64,000 nt of DNA from Halobacteriales archaeon QS_6_71_20 (GCA_003020945.1 PXRU01000017.1:99513-163512); one strand, 5' to 3'. Positions 1 through 9,650 are shown, counted from the stretch's first letter. The notes: generated by a model from the sequence alone, not told the origin. Numbers and translations are program-made.

Positions 1-87
1 GGACACAAACCGGTTCCTACTCGGGCGACGCGTGCGCCGGCGTCGCACCGTCCCGCGGCGGCGCCGGGCCCGTCGACCCGATCCGTC

Positions 88-1035
88 TCACTCGCCCGCG
101 GGCCCGGTCCCGTCCCCGCTCCCGCCGGGGACCGCCACGCTCCGCACGTCCGGGACTCCGAGGGTCCGCCCGCGCCACCCGCCGTCGGCGTGCACGCGCG
201 CCTCGCCCCCCCCGGTGACGGCGACGAGATGCCGTCCCGCGACCGCGCAGTCGACGACCCCGGGCTCGTCGTGGCGGACCCACTCGGTCGCGGTCGCCCC
301 GGACCGCTCGAACAGCGCCGCGCCCGTCGCGGCGACCGCGCGCTCGCCGTCGGCGTCGGCGGCGACACAGCGGAACGCGTCCCCGTCCTCGTCGTCGCCT
401 CCGCCCTCGACGCGTCCCTCGTCGCCGTCGCCGCCGTCGGCGTCGAGGTCGCGCATCCAGCCGTTGCCGAGCGTGTACACCGCCTCGCCCGTCGCCGCCA
501 GCGGCACCCCCCGGGCGCTCACGTCGCGGGCGCCGTCGAGGCCGGCGTACTCCAGCGCCCCGTCGCGGAGCCGATGGACGCCGTCGGCGGCGGCGACCAG
601 CCGCCCGTCGATCCGGCGCGGCTCCGGCACCCGTCCGACCGCGGTCCACGCCGACGAGGGATCGCCTTCCCCGGCTCCGTCCGCTCCCGCCTCGCCGTCC
701 GCGGGCGCGCTCCCGGCGTCGGCGTCGCCCGCGAGCCGGGAGACGGTGCCGTCGGGCGCGGCCGCGAGCACGTCGTCGCCGGCCAGCCCCACCGCCACGG
801 CCGGGCCGTGGCCCGTCGGGGCGAACTCGCCCACGAGCACGTCCTCGTCGGTCGCGACCGCGACGGCGTCGCCGCGGGCGGCCACGTCGCGGGCGCCACA
901 CCGATGCTCGACCCCGAACTCGCCGACGATATCGCCCGACAGCGAGACGGCGACCACGCCCATCGGGGAGGCGACGAGCGCCCGGACCACGTCGTCGCGC
1001 GTCGTGAACACGCGCTTCTCGGCGACGGTTGGCAC
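88..1035 (-). CDS. Beta-propeller-like protein, HVO_0234-type family
   Basis: The 315-residue product is built from short repeated hydrophobic strands separated by Gly/Asp turns (for example VVAVSLSGDIVGEF, VAVATDEDVLVGEF, GVHRLRDGALEY), the pattern of a beta-propeller. I recognise it as the haloarchaeal HVO_0234-type family; its biochemical role is not known to me. There is no signal peptide or membrane segment, so it is probably cytoplasmic. Two acidic, Gly-rich low-complexity insertions lie near residues 104-126 and 197-219. The ATG at 1035 is supported by a TATA-like element about 28 nt upstream, embedded in an inverted repeat (1053-1070). It is divergent from the ABC operon that starts at 1146. 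Confidence 0.7.
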   Translation of the reverse strand: MPTVAEKRVFTTRDDVVRALVASPMGVVAVSLSGDIVGEFGVEHRCGARDVAARGDAVAVATDEDVLVGEFAPTGHGPAVAVGLAGDDVLAAAPDGTVSRLAGDADAGSAPADGEAGADGAGEGDPSSAWTAVGRVPEPRRIDGRLVAAADGVHRLRDGALEYAGLDGARDVSARGVPLAATGEAVYTLGNGWMRDLDADGGDGDEGRVEGGGDDEDGDAFRCVAADADGERAVAATGAALFERSGATATEWVRHDEPGVVDCAVAGRHLVAVTGGGEARVHADGGWRGRTLGVPDVRSVAVPGGSGDGTGPAGE

Positions 1036-1052
1036 GTCCGGGGGTGCGGCTG

Positions 1053-1070
1053 CGGGGCGAATAAGCCCCG
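1053..1070 (-). promoter_or_regulatory. Promoter with 6-bp inverted repeat upstream of the propeller gene
   Basis: CGGGGC, six bases, then GCCCCG. The central GCTTATTC (minus strand) sits about 28 nt before the ATG at 1035 and is a plausible TATA box. The flanking arms could be an operator or simply GC-rich symmetry. Confidence 0.4.
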
Positions 1071-1108
1071 CGGAGGCGTCGCGGTGGCCTGTCGCGCTCC
1101 CGCCGAAG

Positions 1109-1120
1109 TATAAGCATAAG
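1109..1120 (+). promoter_or_regulatory. TATA-like element of the first Liv-type ABC operon
   Basis: TATAAGCATAAG in otherwise GC-rich sequence, about 30 nt upstream of the ATG at 1146. Position and composition fit a haloarchaeal promoter giving a nearly leaderless mRNA. Confidence 0.55.
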
Positions 1121-1145
1121 CCGGTGGCCGGGCACAGTCCGACTC

Positions 1146-2468
1146 ATGGAGCCGAACGACGGACCCGAACCGAAGCGGCGCGACGTACTGAGACTGTCCG
1201 GGACCGCGGGCCTCGCGGGGTTGGCGGGCCTGGCCGGCTGTAGCACGACCGACTCCGGGACGACCGAGACCGCCACCGAGACGTCGAGCGGCGACGACGG
1301 CGACGGGGGGACGACCGCCGACGACGGGGACACCGAGGACAGCGGGGAGGCCGGGCCCTACACCATCGGCATGGTCGACTCGCTGACGGGGTCGCTGTCG
1401 GCGTTCGGTCAGCGCAACCAGCGCGGGAAGGACCTCGCGCTCGCGGACGTGAACGAGGTCGGCATCGGCGGGCGCGAGCTGGAGATCGTCGTCGAGGACT
1501 CCGAGAGCCAGTCGCAGGCGGGCGTCTCGGCCGCACAGAAGCTCGTCAACCAGGACGGCGTGCCGTCGCTCATCGGCGCGGTCGGCTCGGGCGTGTCGCT
1601 GGCCATCTACGAGTCGGTGACCCAGGGGACCGACACGGTCCAGTTGAGCCAGAACTCGACGAGCCCGGACCTGACGGAGTTCCCGGGCCTGCTCCGGATG
1701 TCGCCGACGGGGGGCACGCAGTCGACGGCGCTTGCACGCATCATCGAGGAGGACGGCTACGACTCGGTCGCGCTCGCGTGGGTGAACAACGACTACGGGC
1801 AGGGACTGGCGGAGACGTTCCGCGAGGAGTGGGGCGGGGAGATCGCCTACGACCAGCCCCACGACCAGGGGCAGTCGTCGTACTCCTCGACGGTGTCGGG
1901 GATGGCCGACTCCGGCGCGGACGCGTGGCTGTTCATCACCTACCAGCCGGAGTTCACCGCGATGGCCCAGGAGGCGTACTCCAACGGCTACGAGGCGCAG
2001 TTCTACGGCGCCGACTCCGTCCAGGGGTCGGACGTGCTGGCCGACACGCCCGAGGGGAGCCTCGACGGCATGACGATCGTCACCCCGTCGGCGGCGATCG
2101 ACCAGGACAACTACCGGAGCTTCGCCTCCGAGTTCGAGTCCGAGCACGGCGACACGCCGACCTCGTGGTCGGCGTTCGCCTACGACTGCGTGGTCACGGC
2201 GGCGCTGTCGATCGCGACCGCGGACGAGTTCACCGGCGCGGCGTTACAGGAGACCGTCCGCGAGGTGACCCGTCCGGAGGGCGAGGCGGTGTTCACCTTC
2301 GCGGAGGCGATGGACGTGCTCGGCGACGACGGCGACGCCTCGGACATCGACTACCAGGGCGTCTCCGGCCCGATCGACTTCGACGAGAACGGCGACCCGG
2401 TCGGCTTCCTGCAGATCCTCACCGTGGAGGACCACGAGTACGTCTCCTCGGGCACGATCGAAGGGTAA
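1146..2468 (+). CDS. ABC transporter substrate-binding lipoprotein (branched-chain amino acid type)
   Basis: The 440-residue product begins with a twin-arginine signal (KRRDVLRLSG) and a lipobox ending LAGC near residues 29-32, so it should be exported folded by Tat and anchored by a lipid on the cell surface. An acidic Thr/Asp linker follows. The mature part starts YTIGMVDSLTGSLSAFG, typical of periplasmic-binding-protein type 1 (Peripla_BP_6, LivK-like) proteins that capture branched-chain amino acids, amides or urea. It is first in an operon with two permeases and two ATPases (2476-6401), a complete transporter. The substrate cannot be told from sequence alone. Confidence 0.9.
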   Translation: MEPNDGPEPKRRDVLRLSGTAGLAGLAGLAGCSTTDSGTTETATETSSGDDGDGGTTADDGDTEDSGEAGPYTIGMVDSLTGSLSAFGQRNQRGKDLALADVNEVGIGGRELEIVVEDSESQSQAGVSAAQKLVNQDGVPSLIGAVGSGVSLAIYESVTQGTDTVQLSQNSTSPDLTEFPGLLRMSPTGGTQSTALARIIEEDGYDSVALAWVNNDYGQGLAETFREEWGGEIAYDQPHDQGQSSYSSTVSGMADSGADAWLFITYQPEFTAMAQEAYSNGYEAQFYGADSVQGSDVLADTPEGSLDGMTIVTPSAAIDQDNYRSFASEFESEHGDTPTSWSAFAYDCVVTAALSIATADEFTGAALQETVREVTRPEGEAVFTFAEAMDVLGDDGDASDIDYQGVSGPIDFDENGDPVGFLQILTVEDHEYVSSGTIEG

Positions 2469-2475
2469 GCCCCCG

Positions 2476-3423
2476 ATGTCGGTTCTCGAACACCTGGCGA
2501 ACGGGCTCGTGTTCGGCAGCATCATCGTGCTCGCGAGCATCGGCCTGTCGCTCGTGTACAGCATCGCCGGCTTCGCCAACTTCGCCCACGGCGACACGAT
2601 GACCGTCGGCGCCTACACCGCCCTGGTGACGTTCGGCTTCGTCGGCACGCTCGGGGCCGAGGTGCTCGGGCTCCCGCTGGGCTTCTTCCTCGCGCTGGTC
2701 GTCGGCGTCGCCGTCGCCGCGGTCGTCGCGGTGGCGACCCACCTCCTCGTGTACGAGCCGCTGGAGGTGGACTCGATCGGCCTGCTCATCACGTCGATCG
2801 GGGTGGCGTTCGTCTACCGGGGGGTCATTCAGCTGGGCTTCGGGACCGACTTCACGGAGTTCCGGATCCCGCTGTTGCGGCCGATCGAGGCGCTGGTCCC
2901 GTACGGGATCCGGATGACGCGCCACGACGTGGCGATCGTCGCCAGCGCGGTCGTGCTGGTCGCGGGACTGCACGCCCTGCTGCAGTACACCGACCTCGGG
3001 CGGAAGATGCGCGCGACCGCGGACAACCCCTCGCTGGCGCGCGTCTCCGGCATCCGGACCGACCGGATCGAGATCTGGACGTGGGTCATCGGCGCGGGGC
3101 TGGCGGCCGCAGGTGGCGTCTTTCTCGGCCTGTACAACAACGTCTCGCCGCGGATGGGGTTCGACATCCTGCTGGTCGTGTTCGCGGCCGTCATCCTCGG
3201 CGGGATCGGCTCCGTCTACGGCGCGATGGCTGGCGGCCTCCTCATCGGGGTGATCAACCAGCTGACGCCGGTCCTTCCGCGGCTCGGTCGGGAGTTCCCG
3301 CTCGTCCCGGAGGGCTTCGGGATCCCGATCGGCGTCGAGTACGCCAACGCCGTCGTCTTCCTCATCATGGTCGCCGTGCTGCTCGTGCGGCCGTCCGGCA
3401 TCGCCGGGGAGGAGGCGACGTGA
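2476..3423 (+). CDS. livH: Branched-chain amino acid type ABC permease, LivH family
   Basis: The 315-residue integral membrane protein has about eight hydrophobic segments. It carries the LivH-type signature near the first helices (GLSLVYSIAGFANFAHGD) and a late GGIGSVYGAMAGG loop that contacts the ATPase. It should form half of the transmembrane channel with the LivM-like protein encoded next. It starts 7 nt after the lipoprotein gene, and its TGA overlaps the next start in GTGA, so translation is probably coupled. Confidence 0.92.
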   Translation: MSVLEHLANGLVFGSIIVLASIGLSLVYSIAGFANFAHGDTMTVGAYTALVTFGFVGTLGAEVLGLPLGFFLALVVGVAVAAVVAVATHLLVYEPLEVDSIGLLITSIGVAFVYRGVIQLGFGTDFTEFRIPLLRPIEALVPYGIRMTRHDVAIVASAVVLVAGLHALLQYTDLGRKMRATADNPSLARVSGIRTDRIEIWTWVIGAGLAAAGGVFLGLYNNVSPRMGFDILLVVFAAVILGGIGSVYGAMAGGLLIGVINQLTPVLPRLGREFPLVPEGFGIPIGVEYANAVVFLIMVAVLLVRPSGIAGEEAT

Positions 3424-4811
3424 GCGTCGCGGACGGGGTCCGCGGGCGGGTCGCGGCGCTCACTCGCGCGGAACGGGGCGTCGTCGGCTTCGTCGTCCTG
3501 CTGACCGGGGTGCTGCTGTTCGGTCTCGTCACCGGCGGGCTCGCGCCGACGTACTTCCTGTATCTCGTCGGCCTCGTCGGGATGTACGTCCTGCTGTCGT
3601 TCGGGCTGAACGCGCAGTGGGGGTACGCCGGGCTGATCAACTTCTCGGTCGCGGCGTTCTTCGGCATCGGCGCGTACGGCACGGCGCTGCTGACCGCCGG
3701 CAACTCGCCGATCGGCGTCGAGGGGGCGCGGCTGTTCGGCGTCGTCCCGCTCACCGTCGTCGGCCTGCTGGCCGCGGTCGCGCTCGCGGCCGTCGTCGCC
3801 GTCGCCGTCGGGGTCCCGACGCTGCGCCTGCGCGCGGACTACCTCGCGATCGCGTCGCTCGGGCTCGCGGAGGTCGTCCGCCTGCTGTTCCTGAACCAGC
3901 GCGACGTGACCAACGGGAGCGCCGGGCTGCGCGGCCTGCCCGGGTTCTTCGAGGGCTGGCCCGTGCTGGGGACGCTCCCGCGGACGCTGCCCGGTATCCG
4001 GGTCCACGAGGTGGCGGTTCCGGGACTCGACTCCGCGCGGCTGCTCGGCTTCACGCTCGGGGTGTCGTTCTGGCGGGCGCTGTTGAACGTCGCGTTCGTG
4101 GTCGCGATGGTCGGGGCCGTGTACGCGGTGTTGCGCCGCGTCCACCGCTCGCCGTGGGGGCGCGTGCTCGCGACGATCCGCTCGGACGAGGAGCTCGCGG
4201 AGGCGCTGGGGAAGGACACCTACGCGTTCAAGATGCAGTCGTTCGTGCTCGGGAGCGTGATCATGGCGCTTGCGGGCGTGTTCTACGCGCACCTGAACCT
4301 GTTCGTCAGCCCGGGGGACCTGGCGCCGATCAACACGTTCTACGTGTGGATCGCGGTGATCCTCGGCGGGAGCGGCTCGAACCGCGGGGCGATCTTCGGC
4401 GGCTTCGTCGTCATCGCCATCCGCGAGGGGACCCGCTTCCTCGGGGCGGTGCTGCCGGCGTCGCCCCCGGTGGACCTCCCGCTCGTGACGGCCGTGTACG
4501 CGACGGTCGTGGACAACTTCGCGTCGACGCGGCTGCTCGCGGTCGGCCTGCTGATCGTCGTCGCGATGCGGTTCCGCCCGGAGGGTGTGCTCCCGCCTCA
4601 GCGCGAGCTCATCCGGCCGGCGTCGGTCGCCGCCTCGGACGGGCCGGGCGAGACGAACCCCCGCGAGACGGTCACGGAGGACGCCGCCGCCGGAGCACAC
4701 GGGACCGGTGCCGATCCCGTCGGCTCCGGCGACTCCGACCCCGGCCACGGCGACTCCGAGGCCGACGCCGACGACCCCGCGGTGCGCGACGGGGGTGAGG
4801 CCGATGAGTGA
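3420..4811 (+). CDS. livM: Branched-chain amino acid type ABC permease, LivM family
   Basis: I place the start at the GTG at 3420, which overlaps the livH stop; the open frame extends further upstream but only inside livH. The 463-residue product has an N-terminal membrane core (LLSFGLNAQWGYAGLINFSVAAF is the family signature, around residues 58-80), about nine helices, and an EAA-like loop with ILGGSGSNRGAIFGG. The last roughly 70 residues are a hydrophilic Asp/Gly-rich tail not needed for the fold, typical of haloarchaeal versions. It overlaps livG by 8 nt. Confidence 0.92.
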   Translation: MSVADGVRGRVAALTRAERGVVGFVVLLTGVLLFGLVTGGLAPTYFLYLVGLVGMYVLLSFGLNAQWGYAGLINFSVAAFFGIGAYGTALLTAGNSPIGVEGARLFGVVPLTVVGLLAAVALAAVVAVAVGVPTLRLRADYLAIASLGLAEVVRLLFLNQRDVTNGSAGLRGLPGFFEGWPVLGTLPRTLPGIRVHEVAVPGLDSARLLGFTLGVSFWRALLNVAFVVAMVGAVYAVLRRVHRSPWGRVLATIRSDEELAEALGKDTYAFKMQSFVLGSVIMALAGVFYAHLNLFVSPGDLAPINTFYVWIAVILGGSGSNRGAIFGGFVVIAIREGTRFLGAVLPASPPVDLPLVTAVYATVVDNFASTRLLAVGLLIVVAMRFRPEGVLPPQRELIRPASVAASDGPGETNPRETVTEDAAAGAHGTGADPVGSGDSDPGHGDSEADADDPAVRDGGEADE

Positions 4812-5625
4812 ACGCGGGGTGCGACCCGCGCTCACCGACGGCCCGAACCTCGACAAGGAGGACGCCGTGTTGCGCGTCGACGGGCTTCACAAGACGTTCG
4901 GCGGGCTCGTCGCGACCGACGACGCCTCCTTCGCCGTCGAGCGGGGGAGCATCACGGGCCTGATCGGGCCCAACGGCGCGGGCAAGTCGACGATCTTCGA
5001 CCTCGTCTCCGGCTTCTACGAGCCCGACGCCGGGAGCGTCGCCGTCGACGGCGTGGACGTGACCGACGCCGAGCCCCACGAGGTCGCCGACGCGGGGCTG
5101 ATCCGGACGTTCCAGACCCCCCGTAGGCTGGAGGGGATGACCGTCCGCGAGGCGATGCTCGTCGGGCCGCGACGGCAGCCCGGCGAGTCGTTCCTGAAGC
5201 TGTTCACGAGCCCCGACGAGGTCGAGGCCGCCGAGACCCGCAACGTCGAGGACGCCCAGCGGATGCTGGAGCGGTTCGAGATCGACCACCTCGCCACGCA
5301 GCCGGCGACCGCCCTCTCGGGCGGCCAGCTGAAGCTCGTCGAGCTCGCGCGGGCGATGCTCGCCGAGCCGGAACTGCTCTTACTCGACGAGCCGGTCGCG
5401 GGGGTGAACCCGACGCTCGCGAACGAGCTGCGCGACCACATCGCCCGCCTCAACGAGGAGGGCGTGACGCTGTGTATCATCGAACACGACATGGAGTTCG
5501 TCATGAGCCTCGCCGACCCGATCGTCGTACTCGACCGGGGGAGCGTCCTCGTCGAGGGGACGCCCGAGGCGGTCAGGGACGACGACCGCGTCGTCGACGC
5601 GTACCTCGGGGGACCGGGCGAATGA
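4804..5625 (+). CDS. livG: ABC transporter ATP-binding protein, LivG family
   Basis: The ATG at 4804 lies inside the end of livM; the upstream part of the open frame is livM shadow. The 273-residue ATPase has Walker A GPNGAGKST (about residue 54), signature LSGGQLKLVE (about 170), Walker B LLLLDEP and a switch histidine in IEHDMEF. LRVDGLHKTFGGL and the long helical insert after the Q-loop identify LivG rather than LivF. It powers uptake together with the LivF protein encoded immediately downstream. Confidence 0.93.
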   Translation: MSERGVRPALTDGPNLDKEDAVLRVDGLHKTFGGLVATDDASFAVERGSITGLIGPNGAGKSTIFDLVSGFYEPDAGSVAVDGVDVTDAEPHEVADAGLIRTFQTPRRLEGMTVREAMLVGPRRQPGESFLKLFTSPDEVEAAETRNVEDAQRMLERFEIDHLATQPATALSGGQLKLVELARAMLAEPELLLLDEPVAGVNPTLANELRDHIARLNEEGVTLCIIEHDMEFVMSLADPIVVLDRGSVLVEGTPEAVRDDDRVVDAYLGGPGE

Positions 5626-6401
5626 GCGACCGCGAACCCCCGTCGGCGACCGATGCCGCCGACGACGGGAGCGGAGGCGACGCCGCCGACGCGGCGGACG
5701 CCGTCCTCTCGGTGGAGCACGTCGACGGCGGCTACGGCGACGTCCAGGTGCTCGACGACCTCTCGCTGTCGCTGTCGGCCGGGGAGATCGCGTGTCTCAT
5801 CGGCCCGAACGGCGCCGGCAAGTCGACGGTGCTGAAGACGGTGTTCGGGCTGTTGACGCCGTGGTCCGGCCGCGTGCGCTACCGCGGCGACGACATCGGC
5901 GGCACGGCTCCGGAGGAGATCGTCCGCGAGGGGATCGGCTACGTCCCCCAGACGGAGAACGTGTTCGGGAGCCTCACGATCGAGGAGAACCTCCGGATGG
6001 GCGGGGTCGCCCGCGACGACGACCTCGGACCGGTGATCGACGGGCTGTACGACCGGTTCCCGGTCCTGACGGAGAAGCGCGACGCGAAAGCCCGCACCCT
6101 CTCCGGCGGCCAACGGCAGGTGCTGGCGTTCGCCCGCGCGCTCGTGATGGAGCCGGACGTGCTGCTGATCGACGAGCCGTCCGCGGGGCTCGCGCCGAAC
6201 ACGGCCGACGAGGTGTTCGACGACGTGCTCGCGGTCAACGAGCTCGGAACGGCGATCCTGATGGTCGAGCAGAACGCCCGCAAGGGGCTGTCCGTCTCCG
6301 ATTCGGGCTACGTGCTCGACCAGGGGAGCGTCGCCTTCGCCGGCGAGGCCGACGGGCTGCTCGACGACCCGGAGGTGTCGCGGCTGTACCTCGGCGGATA
6401 G
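5622..6401 (+). CDS. livF: ABC transporter ATP-binding protein, LivF family
   Basis: The start overlaps the livG stop in ATGA. After an Asp/Ala-rich N-terminal stretch of about 30 residues, the 259-residue product has VEHVDGGYGDVQVL (typical LivF opening), Walker A GPNGAGKST (about residue 61), signature LSGGQRQVLAFAR (about 161), Walker B LLIDEPSAGLAP and MVEQNARKGL with Gln in place of the switch His region seen in LivF proteins. It is the last gene of the operon 1146-6401. Confidence 0.93.
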   Translation: MSDREPPSATDAADDGSGGDAADAADAVLSVEHVDGGYGDVQVLDDLSLSLSAGEIACLIGPNGAGKSTVLKTVFGLLTPWSGRVRYRGDDIGGTAPEEIVREGIGYVPQTENVFGSLTIEENLRMGGVARDDDLGPVIDGLYDRFPVLTEKRDAKARTLSGGQRQVLAFARALVMEPDVLLIDEPSAGLAPNTADEVFDDVLAVNELGTAILMVEQNARKGLSVSDSGYVLDQGSVAFAGEADGLLDDPEVSRLYLGG

Positions 6402-6457
6402 CCGTCGAGCCGTCCGCCGTCGGCGTCATCGCCCCGCCGCCGTCGGGCGCCATCGAA

Positions 6458-6466
6458 ACCCTTAGT
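6458..6466 (+). promoter_or_regulatory. TATA-like element before the 88-residue protein
   Basis: CCCTTAGTG about 28 nt before the ATG at 6491, a weak but correctly placed element; it suggests the small gene has its own promoter after livF. Confidence 0.3.
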
Positions 6467-6490
6467 GTATGAACCCGCCAATCCGGGCAC

Positions 6491-6757
6491 ATGAGGAAGC
6501 TCATCGTCCACGGCGACCCCGGGGTCCGCAAGGACGGGATCATCGACTACGACGGCGAGGAGCTGCAGGTCTTCGCCGTCCAGCGACAGGGGGAGTTCCA
6601 CGGCCCCGACGAGCCGCAGCTGTGGTGTACCGTCGGCACCGAGGACGAGCGCGAGGCGTTCGACCGGCGGACGTACGTCCCCCACTGGCTGGAGGTCGAC
6701 ACCGTCGAGGCGGCGGCGCTTGACGTCGTGAAGGAGGGCGGCGACCTCACGGTCTGA
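6491..6757 (+). CDS. Conserved haloarchaeal small protein, HAH_0734-type
   Basis: The 88-residue soluble protein opens MRKLIVHGDPGVRK and contains QLWCTVGTEDEREAFDRR. I recognise this as a small family conserved in haloarchaea and annotated HAH_0734-type; no function is known to me. It has no membrane segment and a single cysteine. It lies 90 nt after livF with its own weak TATA-like element, so it may not belong to the transport operon. It is convergent with the DUF2298 gene. Confidence 0.7.
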   Translation: MRKLIVHGDPGVRKDGIIDYDGEELQVFAVQRQGEFHGPDEPQLWCTVGTEDEREAFDRRTYVPHWLEVDTVEAAALDVVKEGGDLTV

Positions 6758-6774
6758 CCGGCACGACCGACCGC

Positions 6775-9056
6775 TCAGTTCTCCTCGTCTCGGAGCCGTG
6801 AGGCCGGCGGGAGCTCCGACTCCGTCACCCGGTACACCGTCACGGTCGGCGTCGACGCCGCGTCAATCCGCTCGACGCCGTCGATCGACGCGAAGTCGAT
6901 CGGGCCGGACGAGCCGTAGCGCTCGCGCTCGGCGGGGCCGACCCAGACGTAGCGCACGTCGTGCTCGCGCAGCACCTCGACCGCGGCCGCCCGCGAGGTG
7001 TACGCGTCGTCGACCTGCCGTACCCGCGAGAAGTAGGCGTCCGGGCCGCGGTAGCCGACCTCGTGGTGCCAGCCGGCGACGGTCGGCAGTCCGGTCAGGC
7101 TGGCGGCGGGGCTGGCATCCCAGCGGTACATCCGCGGCGAGTGGCCGCGGGGGTTCTCGGCCCCGGGATACACCCCGGTCGCGGGCGCCGACAGCAGCGC
7201 TGGCTGACCCTCGCGGGCGTCGAGCCACTCGATCGGCCGCCGTTCGTCGGAGTGGAACGTCCCGACGAAGTGGGTGCCGTCGAGCGTCGGCTCGTCGGGG
7301 TACCGCCCGTCGACGTGCGCCGGCAGGGCGAAGGCGGCGTACATCCCCGTCGACGCGAGCAGCAGCGAGACGAACACCGCCGACGCGACGTCGCGGGTGC
7401 CCGCGCTCGGCCACAGCGCCGCGGCGTCGGGCCGCGGCGGCGCCCGCAACAGCCCGCCGAGGACGACCCCCGCGGCCGCGGCCCACAGCGGCCACACCTG
7501 GGCGTACGTCTTGAACACGGTGTTCATCCGCCCCGGCCCGGCCTGCTCGTTCAGGAACACCAGCTCGACCAGCAGCGCGAGGCCGGCGCCGCCGACGACC
7601 AGCACCGTCTCGAAGCCGGCGCGGTCGGTCCGCAGCGCCACCCAGCCGGCGACGAGCAGCAGCCCGAACGGCGCGAGCGCGGGGAGGCCGACGGCGACGG
7701 CGGCGACCCCGAGCGCGACGGCGCCGCCGAGGACGGGCAGGGGCCGCTCGCGCCCGACCGCGCCGAACAGCCCCGCGAGGAACGTCGCCACGAACGCCCC
7801 GTGGACGAGCAGCAGCTCCCCAAGCGACGAGCGCATCCCGACGGGGAGGACGGCGAGGGAGCGCTCGCTTCCGCCGCCGCCGACCGCGCCGACCAGGAAC
7901 GGCGCGGCGACCAGCAGCGCGAGCGCGCCCGCGCCGGCAACGAGCCCCGCCGCGCGGCGGGGGCGGCCGCGAGCCCCAGCCACGCCAGCCCGAGGACGCT
8001 CGGGAAGCTCCAGGTGTCGACGACCGCCTGGAAGCCGCCGACGAGCGGCATCGCCGCGAACAGGAGCAGCCGTCGACGACGGGGCTCGCCGCCGGGGGTC
8101 CGGTAGAGGGCGAACGAAAGCGCCGCCGCCAGCAGGAGGAACGGGGTCATCGTCATGTGGGCGTGCAGGTCGCCGTTGAGCCACGCGAACAGGGGGAACT
8201 CGTTGATCGTCCCCGAGATCACGCGGCTGGCGGTCCAGTAGGAGAACTCCTCGGCGGCGACGGCCGGGTCGACCCCGAGCGCGCTCGCCAGGGACGCGCG
8301 GCTGTCCGGCGGGAGCGCGCGGAGGAGGACCCACCCGGCGGTGTGGAGGTTCGCCGCCACCCCGACGAGAGCCGCCGCAAGCAGCGCGGCCGTCCGCCGG
8401 GAGCGACCCCGACTGACGGCGACCGACCCGGCGAGGTCGTAGACGGCGGTCACGAGCATCCCGAAGAAGCCCGCGAGCGCGAGGTTGTAGCCGAACCGGG
8501 CGGGCGTGGCCGTCAGCGTCGACAGCAGCGCCGCGAGGAGGTGGCCGCCGTAGTAGTAGCGGACCGACTCCCCGGCGAACCACATGTCCTCCGGCGGGAG
8601 CGCCCCCGTCCGCAGCAGCGACTTGAGGAGGCCGTAATCGAGGAACTTCTCCCCGCCGCCGGGGCTGACGGCGGGGTCGAACGCCCGGACCGCCACGACG
8701 AACAGGAAGGCGACGGCGAAGACGGCGGCGGTCTCGGCGAGGACGGTCCGGTCGGGGAGGCGCTCGACGGCGCCGTCGGCGACCCGGACGTCGCCCCCGC
8801 GGAGGGCGTCGCGGTCGAGGAGGGCGACGGCCGCGAGCGCGAGCAGGAGGAGGCAGCCGGCCGCGAGCGCGACGGGACCGAACGCGACGCGGCCCACCCA
8901 GAACCCGGCGACTCCGAGCGTCAGCGCCGAGACCGGGAGGGCGAGACCGGCACCGCGGGTGGCCGAGCGGGGGAACAGCCGGGCCGCAAGCGGGACGCCG
9001 ACGGCCCCCAGCGCGAGGAGGGCGACGAGCCAGCGGGCGACGAGACCGTACTCCAT
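6775..9056 (-). pseudogene. YYY-type (DUF2298) polytopic membrane protein, broken by a one-base frameshift
   Basis: Two overlapping frames together encode one protein of about 760 residues with many membrane helices. The N-terminal half, from the ATG at 9056, includes VRYYYGGHLLAAL, the triple Tyr that names the Chlor_Arch_YYY/DUF2298 family, and FAWLNGDLHAHM. The C-terminal half (RMNTVFKTYAQVWPLWA to the stop at 6775) lies in another frame. The frames join near the run of five G at 7959-7963 (C on the coding strand). One extra base there gives a continuous LAAAPRRAAGLVAG. The family is thought to act in surface-glycan or lipid-linked sugar assembly, which fits the nearby glycosyltransferase and GtrA genes. 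Either a homopolymer sequencing error or a real inactivation. Confidence 0.8.
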
Positions 9057-9178
9057 CGGTCGTGAGGGGTCGCCGGCGCGGTAAGTCGCTTTCCCTCCCG
9101 CGAGGCCGCGGTCGCCCGGCCGTCTCCGGGTCGCGGCGTGACGCAACGACTAAGGCTCGACCGCCCCGGATCGGACCC

Positions 9179-9457
9179 GTGTCACACGACGAGGCGGGTG
9201 CCGAGCCCCGCGCCGCGGACGACGACGCGAACGGCGCCGACGGGACGCCGGCGACGCCCGGACCGCGCGGCGACCGCCGGCTGGTGTTCGCGGGCGGGCT
9301 CGGACTCATCGCCGCGCTGCTGGGCTATCTCGCGGTGCGGGGGCTGGTCGCGGCCGGCACGCTGCCCGGCCGGGTCGAGGTGCTCGCGCTCCCGGTGTTC
9401 GGGCTGCTCGGCGTCACCGGGTTCGTGCTGTTCGTCGCCTCGTTCGTCGCCGAGTAG
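9179..9457 (+). CDS. Small two-helix membrane protein
   Basis: The frame opens further upstream, but the GTG at 9179 is preferred because the preceding codons are Arg-rich shadow sequence. The 92-residue product has about 40 hydrophilic Asp/Ala-rich residues, then two hydrophobic helices (LVFAGGLGLIAALLGYLAV and ALPVFGLLGVTGFVLFV). I do not recognise a named family; the arrangement is common among haloarchaeal small membrane proteins. It is divergent from the DUF2298 gene and precedes the glycosyltransferase. Confidence 0.6.
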   Translation: MSHDEAGAEPRAADDDANGADGTPATPGPRGDRRLVFAGGLGLIAALLGYLAVRGLVAAGTLPGRVEVLALPVFGLLGVTGFVLFVASFVAE

Positions 9458-9640
9458 CCGCCCGCCGCGGCATCACCCCGTCCGTGCGGCGTCACCGTCG
9501 TCCGGGCGGGGCCGCCAGTTACCCGAGCGGAGCCGTCCGTCGCCGACGCGGCGTCGCCCTCGCCGGGGTGAGGCCGCCGATCTCCGTAAACTTGACCGCG
9601 TGGGCGCTCCGCCACGCCGCACGGTACTCGGTTTCACACC

Positions 9641-9650
9641 GCTTTTAGGC
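9641..9650 (+). promoter_or_regulatory. TATA-like element of the glycosyltransferase-gtrA pair
   Basis: GCTTTTAGGC about 27 nt before the ATG at 9672, ideal spacing for a leaderless transcript. Confidence 0.5.

Noticed and set aside
1..87. Gene at the left edge
   Set aside because: Only shadow frames and the downstream flank of the propeller gene; nothing recognisable.
17..1333. 438-codon minus-strand frame rich in Arg/Gly
   Set aside because: Shadow of the propeller gene and ABC start; poly-Arg composition is typical of off-frame high-GC DNA.
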